Positions 26,201 to 39,099 of a stretch of 64,000 nucleotides of DNA are shown here, in pieces. Under the pieces are notes generated by a model, which was not told the DNA's origin, did no database searches, and saw only the letters and a program-made list of their open reading frames with translations. Source of the stretch: Burhinus oedicnemus (lineage: Eukaryota > Chordata > Aves > Charadriiformes > Burhinidae). A program made the translations under genes and the position numbers. The stretch's first letter is position 1; every line of letters starts with the position of its first letter. Location of the stretch: assembly GCA_008921705.1 (NCBI GenBank), contig VFFE01005991.1, positions 190,113-254,112 on the forward strand, given 5' to 3'.

Positions 26201-27240
26201 TTTATACATATGTCTTCCCTTGAGAAATTATTACCCCACTGAAGTGGAAAATCATATCTGTATACATCAGAAAAATAACACTGCTACAGCAAATGTGAAA
26301 ACTATTGCGTGATAAATCCTCCATGCTGCTTGCAAGAAATGCCACAACTCATAAAAGGGACACAGTTCATACGAACGAATAGCCTGTAAACTTCCTAAGC
26401 CAAGGTTCCTCATATATCAAATCACAGGAAAAAGGTGCAAGAATGACTGTTTATTTTTGGCTGTTATTTCAAAACCAGGTCTGTTGAGCTACATGCTTAC
26501 TGGCAGAGTTTAGCGTCCACAATGGCTAGAAAACTTCAAAAAGTTTCATGAAGTCAGACAGGGAGCTGCTGAATCTGATTCTTGGAAAAAAAAATCTTTA
26601 CCTGGGCGGAGGTAAAGGATTGTTACACCTCACTGTCCTATCCAAACAAAATGGAAATATATTACCTTGATGCAAGAAAGTATCTATAATATGATACGGG
26701 AGATTCTCAGATTTCAGGTGCTTTCATTAGGAAACAATGTTTCATGAATTAAACAGATATATAATATTTTTAAGCCTTTCTGAGAAATTTTTGAATTTTT
26801 GCTTTAGAATCTAGATACTTGAAACCACATCTAAGAAAAGTACTTTGTACAAAAGCAAACTGATGATTTGGTGACTTTTAGAAGCTGCAGCCCTTGTTCT
26901 AGTTGACTTCCACTAACTTTACTGCCAGTCAATGAGAACTGTGTGACAGAATTTGTAGAGAAAACCACAGTGCTGACAGGCTGGAGTAATTAGAGACTGA
27001 AACCAAGTCAGCCAGGATGTTTATGCTTTCGCTATTCTACTCAAGCAGTAGTCACATACGATCTCTAACAGAGAATAAATGCACATATTGCTGTATTTCC
27101 TGGTGAATGAATACATGAAATACTGAAGCATGGATTACATACACAAGGAAAGCTTCTGAGAGAGCATGAACTTCAAAGGAATACAGCAGAAATGAAAAAG
27201 TTTATTTGTTACAGTAAAAGTCAACATTGCATGCAGCATA
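23220..27240. other. AT-rich non-coding DNA
   Basis: About 4 kb with no recognisable gene or repeat apart from an A12 run near 24,835-24,846 and scattered T/A tracts. Confidence 0.6.
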
Positions 27241-27810
27241 GGTGAGAGCCACTAATTTCCTGATCTACTCCGCTCTCATGAGACCCCACCTGGAGTACTG
27301 CGTTCAGCTCTGGAGCCCCCAACATAAGAAGGACATGGACCTGTTGGAGCGAGTCCAGAGCAGGGCCACAAAGATGATCAGAGGATTAGAGCACCTCTGC
27401 TATGAGGACAGGCTGAGAGACTTGGGGTTGTTCAGCCTGGAGAAGAGAAGGCTCCGGGGAGGCCTTATAGCAGCCTTCCAGTATCTGAAAGGGGACCTAC
27501 AAGAAATCTGGAGAGGGGCCTTTTACAAGGGCATGTAGTGATGGGACGAGGGGTAACGGCTTCAAACTGGAAGAGGGGAGATTTAGAATAGATCTCAGGA
27601 ACAAATTTTTCACTCTGAGGGTGGTGAGGCACTGGAACAGGTTGCCCAGGGAAGTTGTGGAGGCCCCATCCCTGGAAGTGTTCAAGGCCAGGTTGGATGA
27701 GGCTTTGAGCAATCTGGTCTAGTGGGAGGTGTCCTTGCCCATGGCAGGGGGGTTGGAACTAGATGATTTTTAAGGTCCCTTCCAACCTAAACCATTCTAT
27801 GATTCTATGA
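27241..27810 (+). mobile_element. CR1 non-LTR retrotransposon, 5'-truncated copy 3
   Basis: The last 570 bp of a CR1 element. The open part reads [18 protein letters not shown], then [16 protein letters not shown] and [11 protein letters not shown], the C-terminal end of ORF2. The frame is then lost near 27,490-27,540, so the rest ([19 protein letters not shown] sequence) is out of frame. The 3' end is classic and complete: the hairpin segment GGGTTGGAACTAGATGA, then CCTTCCAACCTAAACC and two ATTCTATG repeats. It belongs to a different CR1 subfamily from copies 1 and 4 (LWSPQHKKD where they have FWAPQLK). Non-functional. Confidence 0.95.
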
Positions 27811-30800
27811 TTTTATTTGGACATACTGTTACTGGCTAAAGATAATGTGATTATAAAGCCTGATTCTGGACGTAGGATTTAAAGACCTGGTTAGAAGAGA
27901 GCTAAAAAATATCTCTAGGAGGAAAAGAATTCTGTTACTTTTGCTGAATAGTGTATAAAGATACATACAGATACAAATACAGTATATATAAAAGTATACA
28001 TATATAGTATAAATATATAAACTTGTATTTATACGTATCTATATATTTGCAGACTGTAAAACTGTCAAAAACACTCAGACATTTCTTTTCTGTTACATAT
28101 TTGAATATATATATGTTTATGGATGTATAATGAAAAGTTAGTCCTGATAAGTAGTTTTATTTATTATTTTATGCCAACTACTAGGCTAACTTCAATTACA
28201 GCTCAAGCATTAATACAACCATAAAACACAGTAAAGGTGATTTTCGGTAAAACAAATTTAAGTGCTCTGATTTGGCCTAAAAACACTGCACCCACCATCC
28301 CACCAACATGCAATTTGTTTGTGATATATTTGTGGACTCCTCATTAGACATGAAATGGGATAGAGAAAAGCCAGAGTAAAAGATCTGCAAAGCCTACTTG
28401 GAACTCATGAACGAAGATCAAAACAATTCTTTTCACACTGCAATTTCCATTTCCTCTTACTGCTTATAAGTTCTGGTTTCTAAGAGCATATAAATTAACT
28501 CTGCATTTCCTATCTTAATACAGGTAGAAATTGCCAAGCTAACCTTATCTGGTTTACAATTTTTAATATTCATATTTCCAGCATAATATGACAACTTTTA
28601 CGTATTTTCAAGTTGCATATTGTATTTTATATCTTATCTGCATGTGTGATACAGCTTCATTTTAACTTGAAGCAATACAAACTTGTCTTCCTCGTATACG
28701 TGGATACTCAAGGAAATCCACAGGATCCACAAAACAAGATAGCTTTACATGCCAGTAGTGTCGCTAAATCCTGCTATTTTACCAAGAGCAGATGTTCAGA
28801 AAGCAAGGATCTCAAATGTCAGATTTTGTTTCTTTTTCAAAAAAATATATTTTCTCTTCCTCAAATTGCAAAATGAGATATCTACTGCTAAAGGTTTCAA
28901 ACACTAAGAGCTAAAGAGTTAAAGGTACCCAATATGAAAGGAACCCTCTCATTTCTCATCATTTGTTGTGATATCTCTAATCACACTATGTATGCCTTAA
29001 TTGGATTCAGCAAAATCACTCGAGCTTTTTGTGTTCTGAAAGCCTGAACAAATGGATTAGCATGCTGAAATCTGCACCTCAAAAAAAGATAAAGGAAGGA
29101 TTTTTATTTCCTTTTGTTTAGCCCAATGAGGGAATTAAAATGATATTTGGAAACTAGAATTATAGCAGGATCCCAGACAGCTAACTCCGAGAACACATAG
29201 TCTCACAGGAATATTCCAGACAAACAAGAAGTTATAAAATAAACATATTCCTTTTAGCTACATAGCATAGCACTGCACTCTGCATCAACTCCAGTTCTAT
29301 CAAAATTACTTCTATGTCACAACTTTCTGCATATACTCAAATTTAAATATGTTAAAAACAAATTTTTTAAAAAAAAGCCACTGATTTTTGTGCCCTATTG
29401 AAAATTTTTCCGAAAAAATTAATACCTAGACTTTTTATCATACAATTTATATAACTAATCATTTCTTTGAAATTTGGTGTGAGACTAAAAGCTTGGGTGT
29501 AATCTTCGGCCCAATAATGCTGATTTTCAGTTTCACACTAAGTCAGCAAACCAGGAACCAAAAAAATTTACTCTAACTAATCCAAAGAAATACAACTGGT
29601 ACCTCTCCCAAAATGTTTTGGTTCACACATGAGATACTCTAAGCACCCTACCAGATCAACCAGTTCCGGGTAACTGCATCTCCATTAGGAAGGCGTGTAG
29701 CTGAACTGCTGCGTGCAAGCTGCACTATGAGGGGCTACCTAGTGGGAAAAAAGTTTTATGCATACTTACGTATTTCAAGTCCAGATGCAGTCATAACTTG
29801 TGCATTTTATTTGACAGAGTTAATGCTGATTATCAAATAACAGCTCTTTAACTGCAGGCTGGCAGAAAGTGCAGACTGATTTGGAATAAAGTAACTGACA
29901 CAGATCTAAAAACATTGCTTTGGCATGCACCAGAGAAATGATGTTTTTCTACACAGACTGAAGGGCAGCTTGAATGATTCATCCTTAAATGAGTAAACAA
30001 ACGGAGGGGTCTGGATTTAATAATTTCCTTTAAAAACTTGCTACGGACATATAGCTACACTGTCTTGTGACAATGAATGTGAGTAGCACAAATGCCGGAC
30101 ACACGCAGTGAAAGTATAGAGGCATAGACTAGTCTTTAACGTTAAAGATGGGGAAAAGCGCAAGCAAGAACTAATTTCTGGTTTCGTAGCATCATCTATT
30201 TAACCCTTTGAAAGTACAATTGCTTTGCAGCATCAACGGTGGACTCACCCAAGCCATGCTCAAGACTTCTTCAGTAATTTACAGAGTAACTATGTTCTCA
30301 ATTTAGAAATAGGTATGGTAGCAGTTTAGTATAATTTCTATTTTAGGACTAAACCATGTTCCGTGCACATTTTCGCATCATATAGCTCATTCAGTGTTTA
30401 AAAACCATACTGTACGGAGGAAAAACAGCTAATTTATTCAGTCCTTTTAGAATTAGGTTTCATATTGAAAACTTCTGAAAAGCACTAAACACCTCCAGCT
30501 CCCATAGGCTTCAGTGATGCCTGAAATGCAGAAGGACTGAAATCATCTTTATAACCTAACAGGCACAGATTAAGATCCTCATATTTGAACTTTTTCATGC
30601 AGATAAATGAAGAGGCTCTGTATGAACTAAGGCTCATAAAAGGAAAACTTCAAAATTAGTGTTTATTCAGCAGGAAAAACAAACGTTATATCTACCTTGA
30701 GCAGATGAATAAATCTACTTAAGTCAATAAGCACTAATGAAATGAACGGAACTAACATTGATTTCAGGGCAGGCAGGACTTCACCCAATGTCTTTACTCT

Positions 30801-31049
30801 GAGCAAAACCATATAAACACATTAATTGACTGCAAGGTTAGGGCTTTAGAAAGATACAATATAAATTCCACTGACATTTTTTTAAACCAATACTTTTGAC
30901 TCAAGCCTTATTGTTATTTGAACTAATTTCCTCTTTAAGTTTACATTCTGAATCAAATCAATGAACTATTATTACCAAGTCTATTTTTACGAAAATCAAA
31001 CTATTCTTTATTTAATAAAAACATAGGTGCTTTCAGTTTATTCACAGTA
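27811..31049. other. AT-rich non-coding DNA
   Basis: No gene recognised. Begins with a TA-rich microsatellite-like zone. The 87-codon frame at 28,613-28,876 is unremarkable. Confidence 0.6.
27957..28048. repeat. TA/ATAC-rich low-complexity tract
   Basis: Mixed ATAC, ATAG and TATA units over about 90 bp, an imperfect dinucleotide or tetranucleotide microsatellite lying just downstream of CR1 copy 3. Confidence 0.75.
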
Positions 31050-32057
31050 CATGACCAGCCATGTCGGAGGCCTGTAACCAGTGGTGTCCCCCAGGGGTCA
31101 ATACTCGGTCCAATCTTGTTCAATATATTCATCAACGACCTGGATGAGGGGACAGAGTGTAACCTCAGCAAGTTCGCTGATGAGACCAAACTGGGAGGGG
31201 TGGCTGACACTCCAGAGGGCCGCGCTGCCATCCAGCGTGACCTGGACAGGCTGGAGTGCTGGGCAGGGAAGAACCTAATGAGGTTCAACAAGAGCAAGTG
31301 TAGGGTCCTGCACCTGGGGCAGAAGAATGCTAGGCACCAATATAGGCTAGGGGTGGACCTGCTGGAAAGCAGTTCTGAGGAGAAGGATCCGGGGGTCCTG
31401 GTAGGCAGTAAATTATCCATGAGCCAGCAATGTGCCCTTGTCGCCAGCAAGGCCAATGGAATCCTGGGCTGCAGAGGGAAGAGCGTGGCCAGGAGGTCGA
31501 GAGAGGTCATTCTCCCCCTCTACTCAGCACTGGTGAGGCCACAACTGGAATACTGTGTCCAGTTCTGGGCTCCCCAGCTCAAGCAGGACAGGGAACTTCT
31601 GGAGAGAGTCCAGCGTAGGGCAACAAAGATGACTGGGGGATTGGAGCACCTCCCTTATGAGGAAAGGCTGAGAGAGCTGGGACTCTTTAGCCTGGAGAAG
31701 AGAAGGCTGAGGGGAGACCTTATTCTTGCTTAGAAATATCTAAAGGGTGGGCTGAAGGAGGACAGAGCCAGAGTCTTTTCAGTGGTTCCCAGTGACAGGA
31801 CGAGGGGCAACGGGCACAAGCTGGAACATTGGAAGTTCCATTCGAACATAAGAAAAAAATTCTTTACGGTGAGGGTGACAGAGCACTGGGACAGGCTGCC
31901 CAGGGAGGTTGTGGAGTGCCCTTCTCCGGAGATCTTCAAGCCCCGCCTGGATGCAGTCCTGAGTAATGTGCTGTAGGCATTTCTGCGTCAGCAGGGGAGT
32001 TGGACTAGATGATCTTTAGAGGTCCCTTCCAACTCTGAAAATTCCATGATTCCGTGA
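31050..32057 (+). mobile_element. CR1 non-LTR retrotransposon, copy 4 (second half of the reverse transcriptase through the 3' end)
   Basis: The best-preserved CR1 with a 3' end in the window. One frame can be followed from about 31,053 to the stop at 31,974-31,976. It carries reverse-transcriptase signatures in order: [18 protein letters not shown] (31,077-31,130), then [20 protein letters not shown] around the active-site box, then [28 protein letters not shown] and [17 protein letters not shown]1 reverse transcriptase normally has FADD at the active site. Here it is FADE (31,173-31,184), a change of the second catalytic aspartate. The frame is cut once, by TAG at 31,731-31,733, within what is AYKYLKGG in relatives. 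Downstream the same frame continues, so there is no net frameshift. The 3' end is CR1-type (GTTGGACTAGATGATCTTTA, then ATTCCATGATTCCGTGA). 5' truncated; about 1.0 kb remains. Confidence 0.95.
31053..31976 (+). pseudogene. CR1 ORF2 remnant (partial reverse transcriptase and C-terminal domain), one nonsense codon
   Basis: A remnant of about 308 codons within CR1 copy 4. It lacks the N-terminal endonuclease and the first half of the reverse transcriptase because of 5' truncation. It has a premature TAG at 31,731-31,733 and an Asp-to-Glu change in the catalytic FADD box. Either defect alone would be expected to inactivate it. The C-terminal reading resumes as [20 protein letters not shown] and ends at a family-typical stop. 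Confidence 0.9.
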
Positions 32058-35000
32058 ATACTAGTCAGAGATGGAACTTTGTTGCATTCAACATAATTTG
32101 TGTTTCCATTTAAATAATTATTCTAAAGAAATATTTTGTAACCTGATTTTTAAACTATCTAATATTTATCAATAAATATGCAACTCAGAGAATTATATGT
32201 AAATTATATCAAATCTAGGCTTAGGAAAAGAGAAAGATCCAAAATTACCACTTCTAAAAACAGTGCAAAAATGTAATTAAGTGCAGCACAAATAGCAGTG
32301 GCAGACCTCTTACTAACTTGAGACTTTATATAAAATAGACATACATTTTTTGCCATGGTGCCAATGTGATCAACAATATTCAGTCCATTTTGTAAACTTA
32401 CATAGATATCAGGGACCAGAGAGACTCTACTCTAAGCCACCTCTGTACAAAAGTCTCCTTTACTTTTGTTCATGTACTTTAGACACCAGGAAATTCCCAT
32501 AAGCACATAGGAAGAGTTTATAGGAGTTCATACCAGTTTTAAAATTATAAAAGCCTCTCACCAGTAGAAAAAGATCCAACATTTCATCACTTCAGCCTGA
32601 CAACTGTTAAGCATCACAGCCCAAATGGCACACAGAAACATCTTCTTTCAGGTCTCACTATCAGTGATGGGTTTCATTCCTCAAAAGATAGCAGTGGAAC
32701 TTCAACGTTTTTATTAGAGGTACTTTTATTATTTCAATTCAAAAAGTAGAGATGACTTCATAAGAAAAAAATAACAAAAAACACATACTTTTTTTGCTTG
32801 AAACAGGTATGATGGTACTAAGGTATTAAGGTGAATACATGCATTGGCGTGAATAAATGCTAATTCATTATCAAATAAGCATGCCCCATAGGATCTAAAT
32901 AAAATTTTTAAAATCTACCTTATAAACCATATGGGGACCATGATTCTTTTATAATGAATGACTGGATTATTTTATACATGACATTAGGAAATATAACTGC
33001 AGTAGTCATGGTCACTGCATACATAAGTTCACAAACTGCTTTGTTAGGTTCGTTATATTGGTTAGCTTTAGATATGAAAATACATTCCAGCTATTTGAGA
33101 AATGCAAGGGATTACTAATTCAACTAGAGTCAGCAAAACAAACGCGTTGCACAACCAAGCTGCACTCTATGGGAACTAGAAAGACACACAAGGCATTCTG
33201 CTTTGTTAAAGTCGCACTGTATCCATATAGGCTGATCCCATTTGATTCCAACCTATAGAAATACTACTTGTAGTCTACTGGATTTCAAGAAACATTCTTA
33301 AATAAAAGAAAGATGAAAGATATTGCAGAGAATTCAAATTGTTACCCTATGTCCCTTTAAAGTCTGCAGTATAACTTTTGAGATGTTTTATCTCCTTTTA
33401 TTTTTTTAATAATAAGAAATATATATTTGCCTGGTATACTTAAGATTAAATAACTCTCCTAGCAATCAGGGTTGGAAGGAATTCAGAAGATTGCAACATA
33501 ACTATTAAAATAAAATCATGAGCATACTACCTAATCAAGGTACATGCATGATAATTAATGGCATTTCTACTCAGGCAGTTCATTGTTTCTAGAATCACGG
33601 AAAGGGAAATCGATTCTTCTCAATTTTATGAAAGACTTTTACCCTTCCAAATTATTAAACGATTAATTTTGAAATCCAGATGATTAAATGTTATCAAAAT
33701 ATTAAGATATTTATACTTAAGATTCAAAGCTATGTGCTTCAGTTGTATCCTAACTGTGTGTAGCAGCGATGTGAATAGATTAGACAGAGTGTGAGGAAGG
33801 GAATATTATTGTTCCATCACACAGGTCAAATAGGAGAGTTTATTACTGAAATTACCAGCACTGTTGCAACTGATCTGCTATCAATGACAGACAAGTATAG
33901 ATACCAGTTTGATGGAGATACAATGGTTACCGCACCTGAATTACTGAAATTCTTGTATGGAAAAAGAAAAGCACGGAGGCAAGGAGCAGCTACCGAGTAT
34001 GAATCAGGATTCTGAATGACTCCGTCTGATATTTCCACTCCCCTCTCACTGCAAAAGTGTGGTGTAAGAATAAGGTGAACATGCGAAAGAACCGAGTTAA
34101 ATGTTTCTGTGGGAGCCTGGAAAGAAAACATACAGATTAATACAATGACTTGACTTATTGAATAGTTTCAGCATAATTACAGCTATATTAAGACTGTCAC
34201 AGTGAGGCATCAACAGTGCCATCATAATGCCTACATAAAAGGTGACTCATCAGAGCCCAGAAATTCAAGTGAAACACTTACTGTCACTTAAAATGGTTCA
34301 GGAAATGAAAGCAAATTTATGCAGCCTAACAGACTAACTTACTATGCCATTTTAATTATTTTTCATTCAGACAGGTTTTTCTTGGCACATAGAACCAAGG
34401 CAACAAGAAGTTTCTTTTGAAAACCATGTAGCAAGATGGTATCAATTAAGGACGCAAGAGTAAAAACTGAAGAGAAGAAAAAGAAAAAAAAGGAGAGATG
34501 TCATCTAAGACACTAAATACTACAGCCCAGATTTACAGAAAGGGGAACAAGGAAAAGAATTAGGAGAGCCTGCAGGCCTTTAAATTTATACATAGTCAGT
34601 TAATGAATTAATGGACATATTTTGCTGGAAATGTATCTGATAGAGAATTATGCAACAATTATTCCTAAGGCTGTAAGTAAGTAAACTTATAAGCCATTCA
34701 AAAAAAGCACGTAATAATTCAACAGTTTTTCAGTATTCCAAAAGCATAAAATCTGGACAAAGAAACCCCACAACACATTTTTTTATATAATGCAGAACAT
34801 CATATACGTCATGACTGTAAATATCCAGTGATCTGAGACAGTAATACAATAACTTCCAACTCAATGGGACATGACTTTTCCAGCAGTCGATCTCCAACAC
34901 AACAGATGAGGCCCCGCACCACTTCCCTCCTCCCTGCACCCCACTCCACGCCAGGAAAGCAAAGGTACGTGTTCTGGTTACTCCCTAAGGAGACTCCAAG

Positions 35001-35110
35001 TGATTTTGCCTTGTTTGTTCTCCTACAGGCTGACAGTATTTTCAGCTATGGAACTGTATGCATTTGTGTCATACAGCAGAAAAGCACAGGGAGATAGTCT
35101 TACAATTGAA

Positions 35111-35136
35111 AATAAAAAAAAAAAAAAAAAAAAAAA
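35111..35136 (+). repeat. Poly(A) tract (23 A residues) starting within an AATAAA
   Basis: AATAAA at 35,111-35,116 runs directly into the A-run. It could be a microsatellite or the tail of a processed transcript. CR1 elements do not use poly(A) tails, so retrocopies with A-tails are uncommon in birds. Confidence 0.9.
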
Positions 35137-36059
35137 GCAAGCTTTTTTTAACAAAAAAAGGTATACTTTAACAATCCTGTGAAGAGTCTTTTACAAACTT
35201 TCTTTATTGTTGGATAATGCGTATCTTTAAAATTATTTGTGAAACACAGGAAATTCATCTTCCTAGATCTACAGTAGGAAGGATTGGCTAATATAGCTAG
35301 AAAGAGATTCCATCTGAAATGCATACATTTAGATATTGTTTCAAGTTTAACACAGCCTAATAACAGAATAAGCTAGAGAACTGCACTGAGTTTTTGTGAA
35401 TTGCATTTTGATAGCACAAAAAGCATTACGAGAAAACCTATGAAAACCCATGAGCTTTGGAAAATACATACATCTTTTACTGAATCTCCAGCATCGTGTT
35501 TAAGTATCAATGAAAATATTGTTTCAACAAAAGAGAACATTCCGAAAGAACTTCTGAAAGTTCTTTCTTGTACTTTTAAAAAAATGGTGTAATCTATAGA
35601 CTTTAATTACTGCTTAAATACAGACATAATATAGCCAAATGTTCCATTAAACAACATAAAAGTGAGCCATTCCCTCTGAGGGAAATTCTGAAAAAAATAT
35701 TATATTTCAGAGTAACATACTCGGACTTCAATAGAAAGTTCTGTTTTCCAATCAGCTCTTGAAAACACATTTCTACAGCATTACCAAACACCAGAGCTTA
35801 CTTTCTTTCACAAAACCTAAAACTTTTGGTCTATAATCTTCAATAAATGTACTTAATATGCTTAATGGTTTGTCAAGGTCAGTAATACACTACCTCCTCA
35901 GGTGCTTTTTGAAATTATTCCTCATGATTCATGTATTATGAAAAAATACAAGGGAAAATAAATGGTGGGAAATTATGATGCATATTGAATAACTGAGAAG
36001 CTACTGACCATCTAGTTGTTTATTTCAGAAATACTGAGGTAAATCGTACTGAAATTAAG

Positions 36060-36081
36060 TATCTGCTAGAAGTAGCAGATA
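36060..36081. repeat. Perfect inverted repeat, 9-bp arms, 4-nt spacer
   Basis: TATCTGCTA-GAAG-TAGCAGATA. Could form a small hairpin; no known factor site is assigned. Confidence 0.8.
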
Positions 36082-38346
36082 TGTGAGACAAATACTGGTG
36101 ACCAATCTCACGGCCGTAGCAAAGATTTTCAATGGAAAGTTTAATATTAAAGCATTTCACTAAGAGCTCAGCCCTTGTGAGTGGTTCACATCATACCACA
36201 CCCTTAGAACTGTTGATGTCAAGCAGACAGTACATGCTCTCTTCTGCTTGGATGGGAACAAAGCTTGAAATCACATCTGTGTAGGAAAATCAAAAACAGA
36301 CCAAGTGTTCTTTGTTTGAAGTGGTAAGGTAGGTTCAGATAGAGGGTTTTTTAAATATTAAACTTGTTAGATTTTCATTCCAGTTACATTATTAATAATG
36401 TAGGACTGTAACCTACACAGTAGCTGCTTCAAGCAAAGCATCCTTCCAAGCAACATGCCAGGATTAGACTGCACTAGCCTACTCTAAAAATAAAGTCACC
36501 TGTCACGTGGCATTGCACCAGCTATGACTCATCTGTGTTCTTCCATGTCCAGCTTTCAACTAACATGGCAGTTATGAATATAAGTCTTTTCCTGAGCAGA
36601 AAATAAAATAGTTATTAAGTGAGAATAAGCCCAGCAAAACTGCTTGCATTGCATTAAGGGTTGCTGTACAACACCACCGAAACGTATTTCCATGTGGTTA
36701 CTCCTACCCACTTCTATTGTAAAGTACGGTACGGAGATTTTTTTTTTTTAATGTAACAAGAACCCAAAATAAAACATTCTCATACTCATTGTATTGTAAA
36801 AGCACAAAAAGCTTCAAGAAATAAATAGAATAGAGCTGTTAATTAGTTTTCAAGGGTTAGATTCTGCCACCATAAAATGGGACAGAAACTGGAAAGAAGA
36901 AAAAGCAGAATACTCTCCAAAAGACTACGTAAGGATCTGAACAAATATTTAGTCTCCAGATCTCATGCTCTGCATCTTGTATTCAAACATTCATCTAAAA
37001 GGAAGTACATGGTGATAAAATGCAATAATTTTGACTGAAGAAAATGAAGGCACAAAACAGAAAAACTGGGATTTTACAGATGATGATAATGCTAGATACA
37101 ATAGATCAAGGATGAGCAATGAAACAAAATATTTTTGAAAGCATACATATGCTCAACTTCCAGGACAAACCCACTGTTTGACAGTAAGGACCAGGGAAAT
37201 TTTTTTGTCTGGTTGTGGATTAGATCTTTCTTATGCTTTTACAGGTTATGGGATTCTCTGAGGTCTTCATTAGTTGAAGCTAGAATTAATTCCATTGGTC
37301 TTTTCTCTTCGTACATAATCAGAGTAGACATCTCTGAATACGTACTGAGAGTGGAAGAGACTACTAAAGACTGTTTTTTAAAAGGCAACTGCTGCTTTAT
37401 GTCCCTAGAACTCATCTCTGAAACACAACTTCAGTCCAAATAATATTTTCTGGAACTCCATAAAATATCTGATTTTTACCAGGGAAAAGTGTGTCAATTT
37501 GCTAAATAATGTGTTTTTCAATTTTAACTCAAGGATTTTCCTTTTTCCTTAATCACACATGCAAACAGAAACACACATATGCACCTTAGAGTGAATCATC
37601 AAGTCCACCAACAGTCATCGTTTTTGGTTAGCTAAGCCTTCGAGAGTAGCATGAACTGTTTTCTTCTGTCAATGATGAGGAAAAACCCCACGCTATCCGT
37701 CACAAATCTACATGTACAAATGAGTTATAACTCACCAATAAACAAACTTTGTGATGCCAAAAATCCTCAGTGTCTGTGAGATTTATTCACACCTTTACCT
37801 TAGCTGAAAAAAAGGCAACGAGACAACTTCTTACTGGAGCATATTTAAGAGAAATTACGAACTCAAAAATAATTTTCAAAACTGACATAAAGGAACAGAG
37901 AACTGACCTAAGGCATGCTATCTCAAACTTGCATCAAAAAACCACCCTGGCTGCCACGATCAGCCTGAACTGGCACAATTTAAACCCTTGTGGCTGGTAA
38001 TTCAAGCTAACACTGACTGTAGCAGCATTGCAAGCGCTATCTCTAAGAAAGGATGAGTTACGTGTTTATCATATGTCAGCTATTATACATAAACTTGTTT
38101 TTTCAGAAAAGAAATAACTTCATGAAAATCAACAGCTAGCCTATCTGGAATACAAGTTTTGTATTGTGGTGAGCTGACCCTGGCTGGACGCCAGGTGCCC
38201 ACCAAGCTCTGCTCTGTCACTCCCCACCTCATCAGGACAGGAGACAAAATATAACAAGAGGCTCGTGGGTCGAGATAAGGGCAGGGAGATCACTCAGCAA
38301 TTACCGTCACAGACAAAACAGACTCAACTTGGGGAAATTAATTTAA

Positions 38347-38352
38347 TTTACT
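38347..38352 (-). terminator. LTR 2 degenerate polyadenylation signal (AGTAAA)
   Basis: Minus-strand AGTAAA at the position where relatives of this LTR, as I recall them, carry AATAAA. AGTAAA is a known weak variant. Confidence 0.4.
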
Positions 38353-38573
38353 ACCAATCAAATCAGAGGAGGATAATGAGAAATAAAAAAGCAAATCTTA
38401 AAACACCTTCCCCCACCCCTCCCTTCTTCCTGAGCTCAACTTCACTCTCCATTTCTCTCCCTCCTCCCCCTGAGCAGCACAGGGGAACAGGGAATGGGGG
38501 TTGTGGTCAGTTCATCACACGTTATCTCTGTCACTCCTTCCTCCTCACGGGGAGGATTTCTCACACTCTTCCC

Positions 38574-38900
38574 CTGCTCCAGTGTGAGATCCCTGCCACA
38601 GGAGACAGTCCTCCACGAACTTCTCCAGTGTGAGCCTTCCCACTGCAGTTCTTCACAAACTGCTCCAGCGTGGGTTCCTTCCACGGGGTGCAGTCCTTCA
38701 GGAACAGACTGCTCCAGTGTGGGTCCCCCATGGGTTCACAAGTCCTGCCAGCAAACCTGCTCCAGCGTGGGCTCCTCTCTCCCCAGGAACCTGCTTCAGT
38801 GCAGCCTTCTCATAGGGTCACAGCCTCCTTCGGGCATCCACCTGCTCCAGTATCAGGTCCTCCGTGGGCTGCAGGTGGATATCTGCTCCACTGTTAACCT
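38574..38900 (-). repeat. Internal tandem units of LTR 2 (period about 34-51 bp)
   Basis: On the plus strand the heptamer CTGCTCC or a near copy starts at 38,574, 38,620, 38,660, 38,709, 38,757, 38,791, 38,842 and 38,883, usually continuing as AGCGTGGG or AGTGTGAG. Spacings are 46, 40, 49, 48, 34, 51 and 41 bp. The array lies between the promoter-like and poly(A)-like ends of the LTR. Confidence 0.8.
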
Positions 38901-39090
38901 CCATGGGCTGCAGGGGTGACAGCCTGCCTCACCATGGTCTTCACCACGGGCTAGAGGTGGAATCTCTGCTCAAGCACCTGGAGCACCTCCTCCCCTCCTC
39001 CTTCACTGACCTGGGTGTCTGCAGAGTTGTTGCTCTCACATTCTCACTCCTCTCTCCTGACTGCTGTTGCACCGCAGTTTTTTCCCCTTC

Positions 39091-39099
39091 TTAAATATG
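39091..39099 (-). promoter_or_regulatory. LTR 2 TATA-like element
   Basis: Minus strand ATATTTAAG followed by AAGGGG, upstream of the tandem-unit region when read on that strand. Proposed from position and AT content; not a perfect TATA box. Confidence 0.35.

Larger units (their letters stand above)
32058..38164. other. Long AT-rich stretch without a recognisable gene
   Basis: About 6.1 kb. It contains a 75-codon frame at 33,791-34,015 that looks somewhat protein-like but matches nothing I know (see findings), a poly(A) run at 35,114-35,136 preceded by AATAAA, and a hairpin at 36,060-36,081. Confidence 0.55.

Noticed and set aside
31001..31510. 169-codon minus-strand frame
   Set aside because: Antisense shadow of the CR1 reverse-transcriptase frame.
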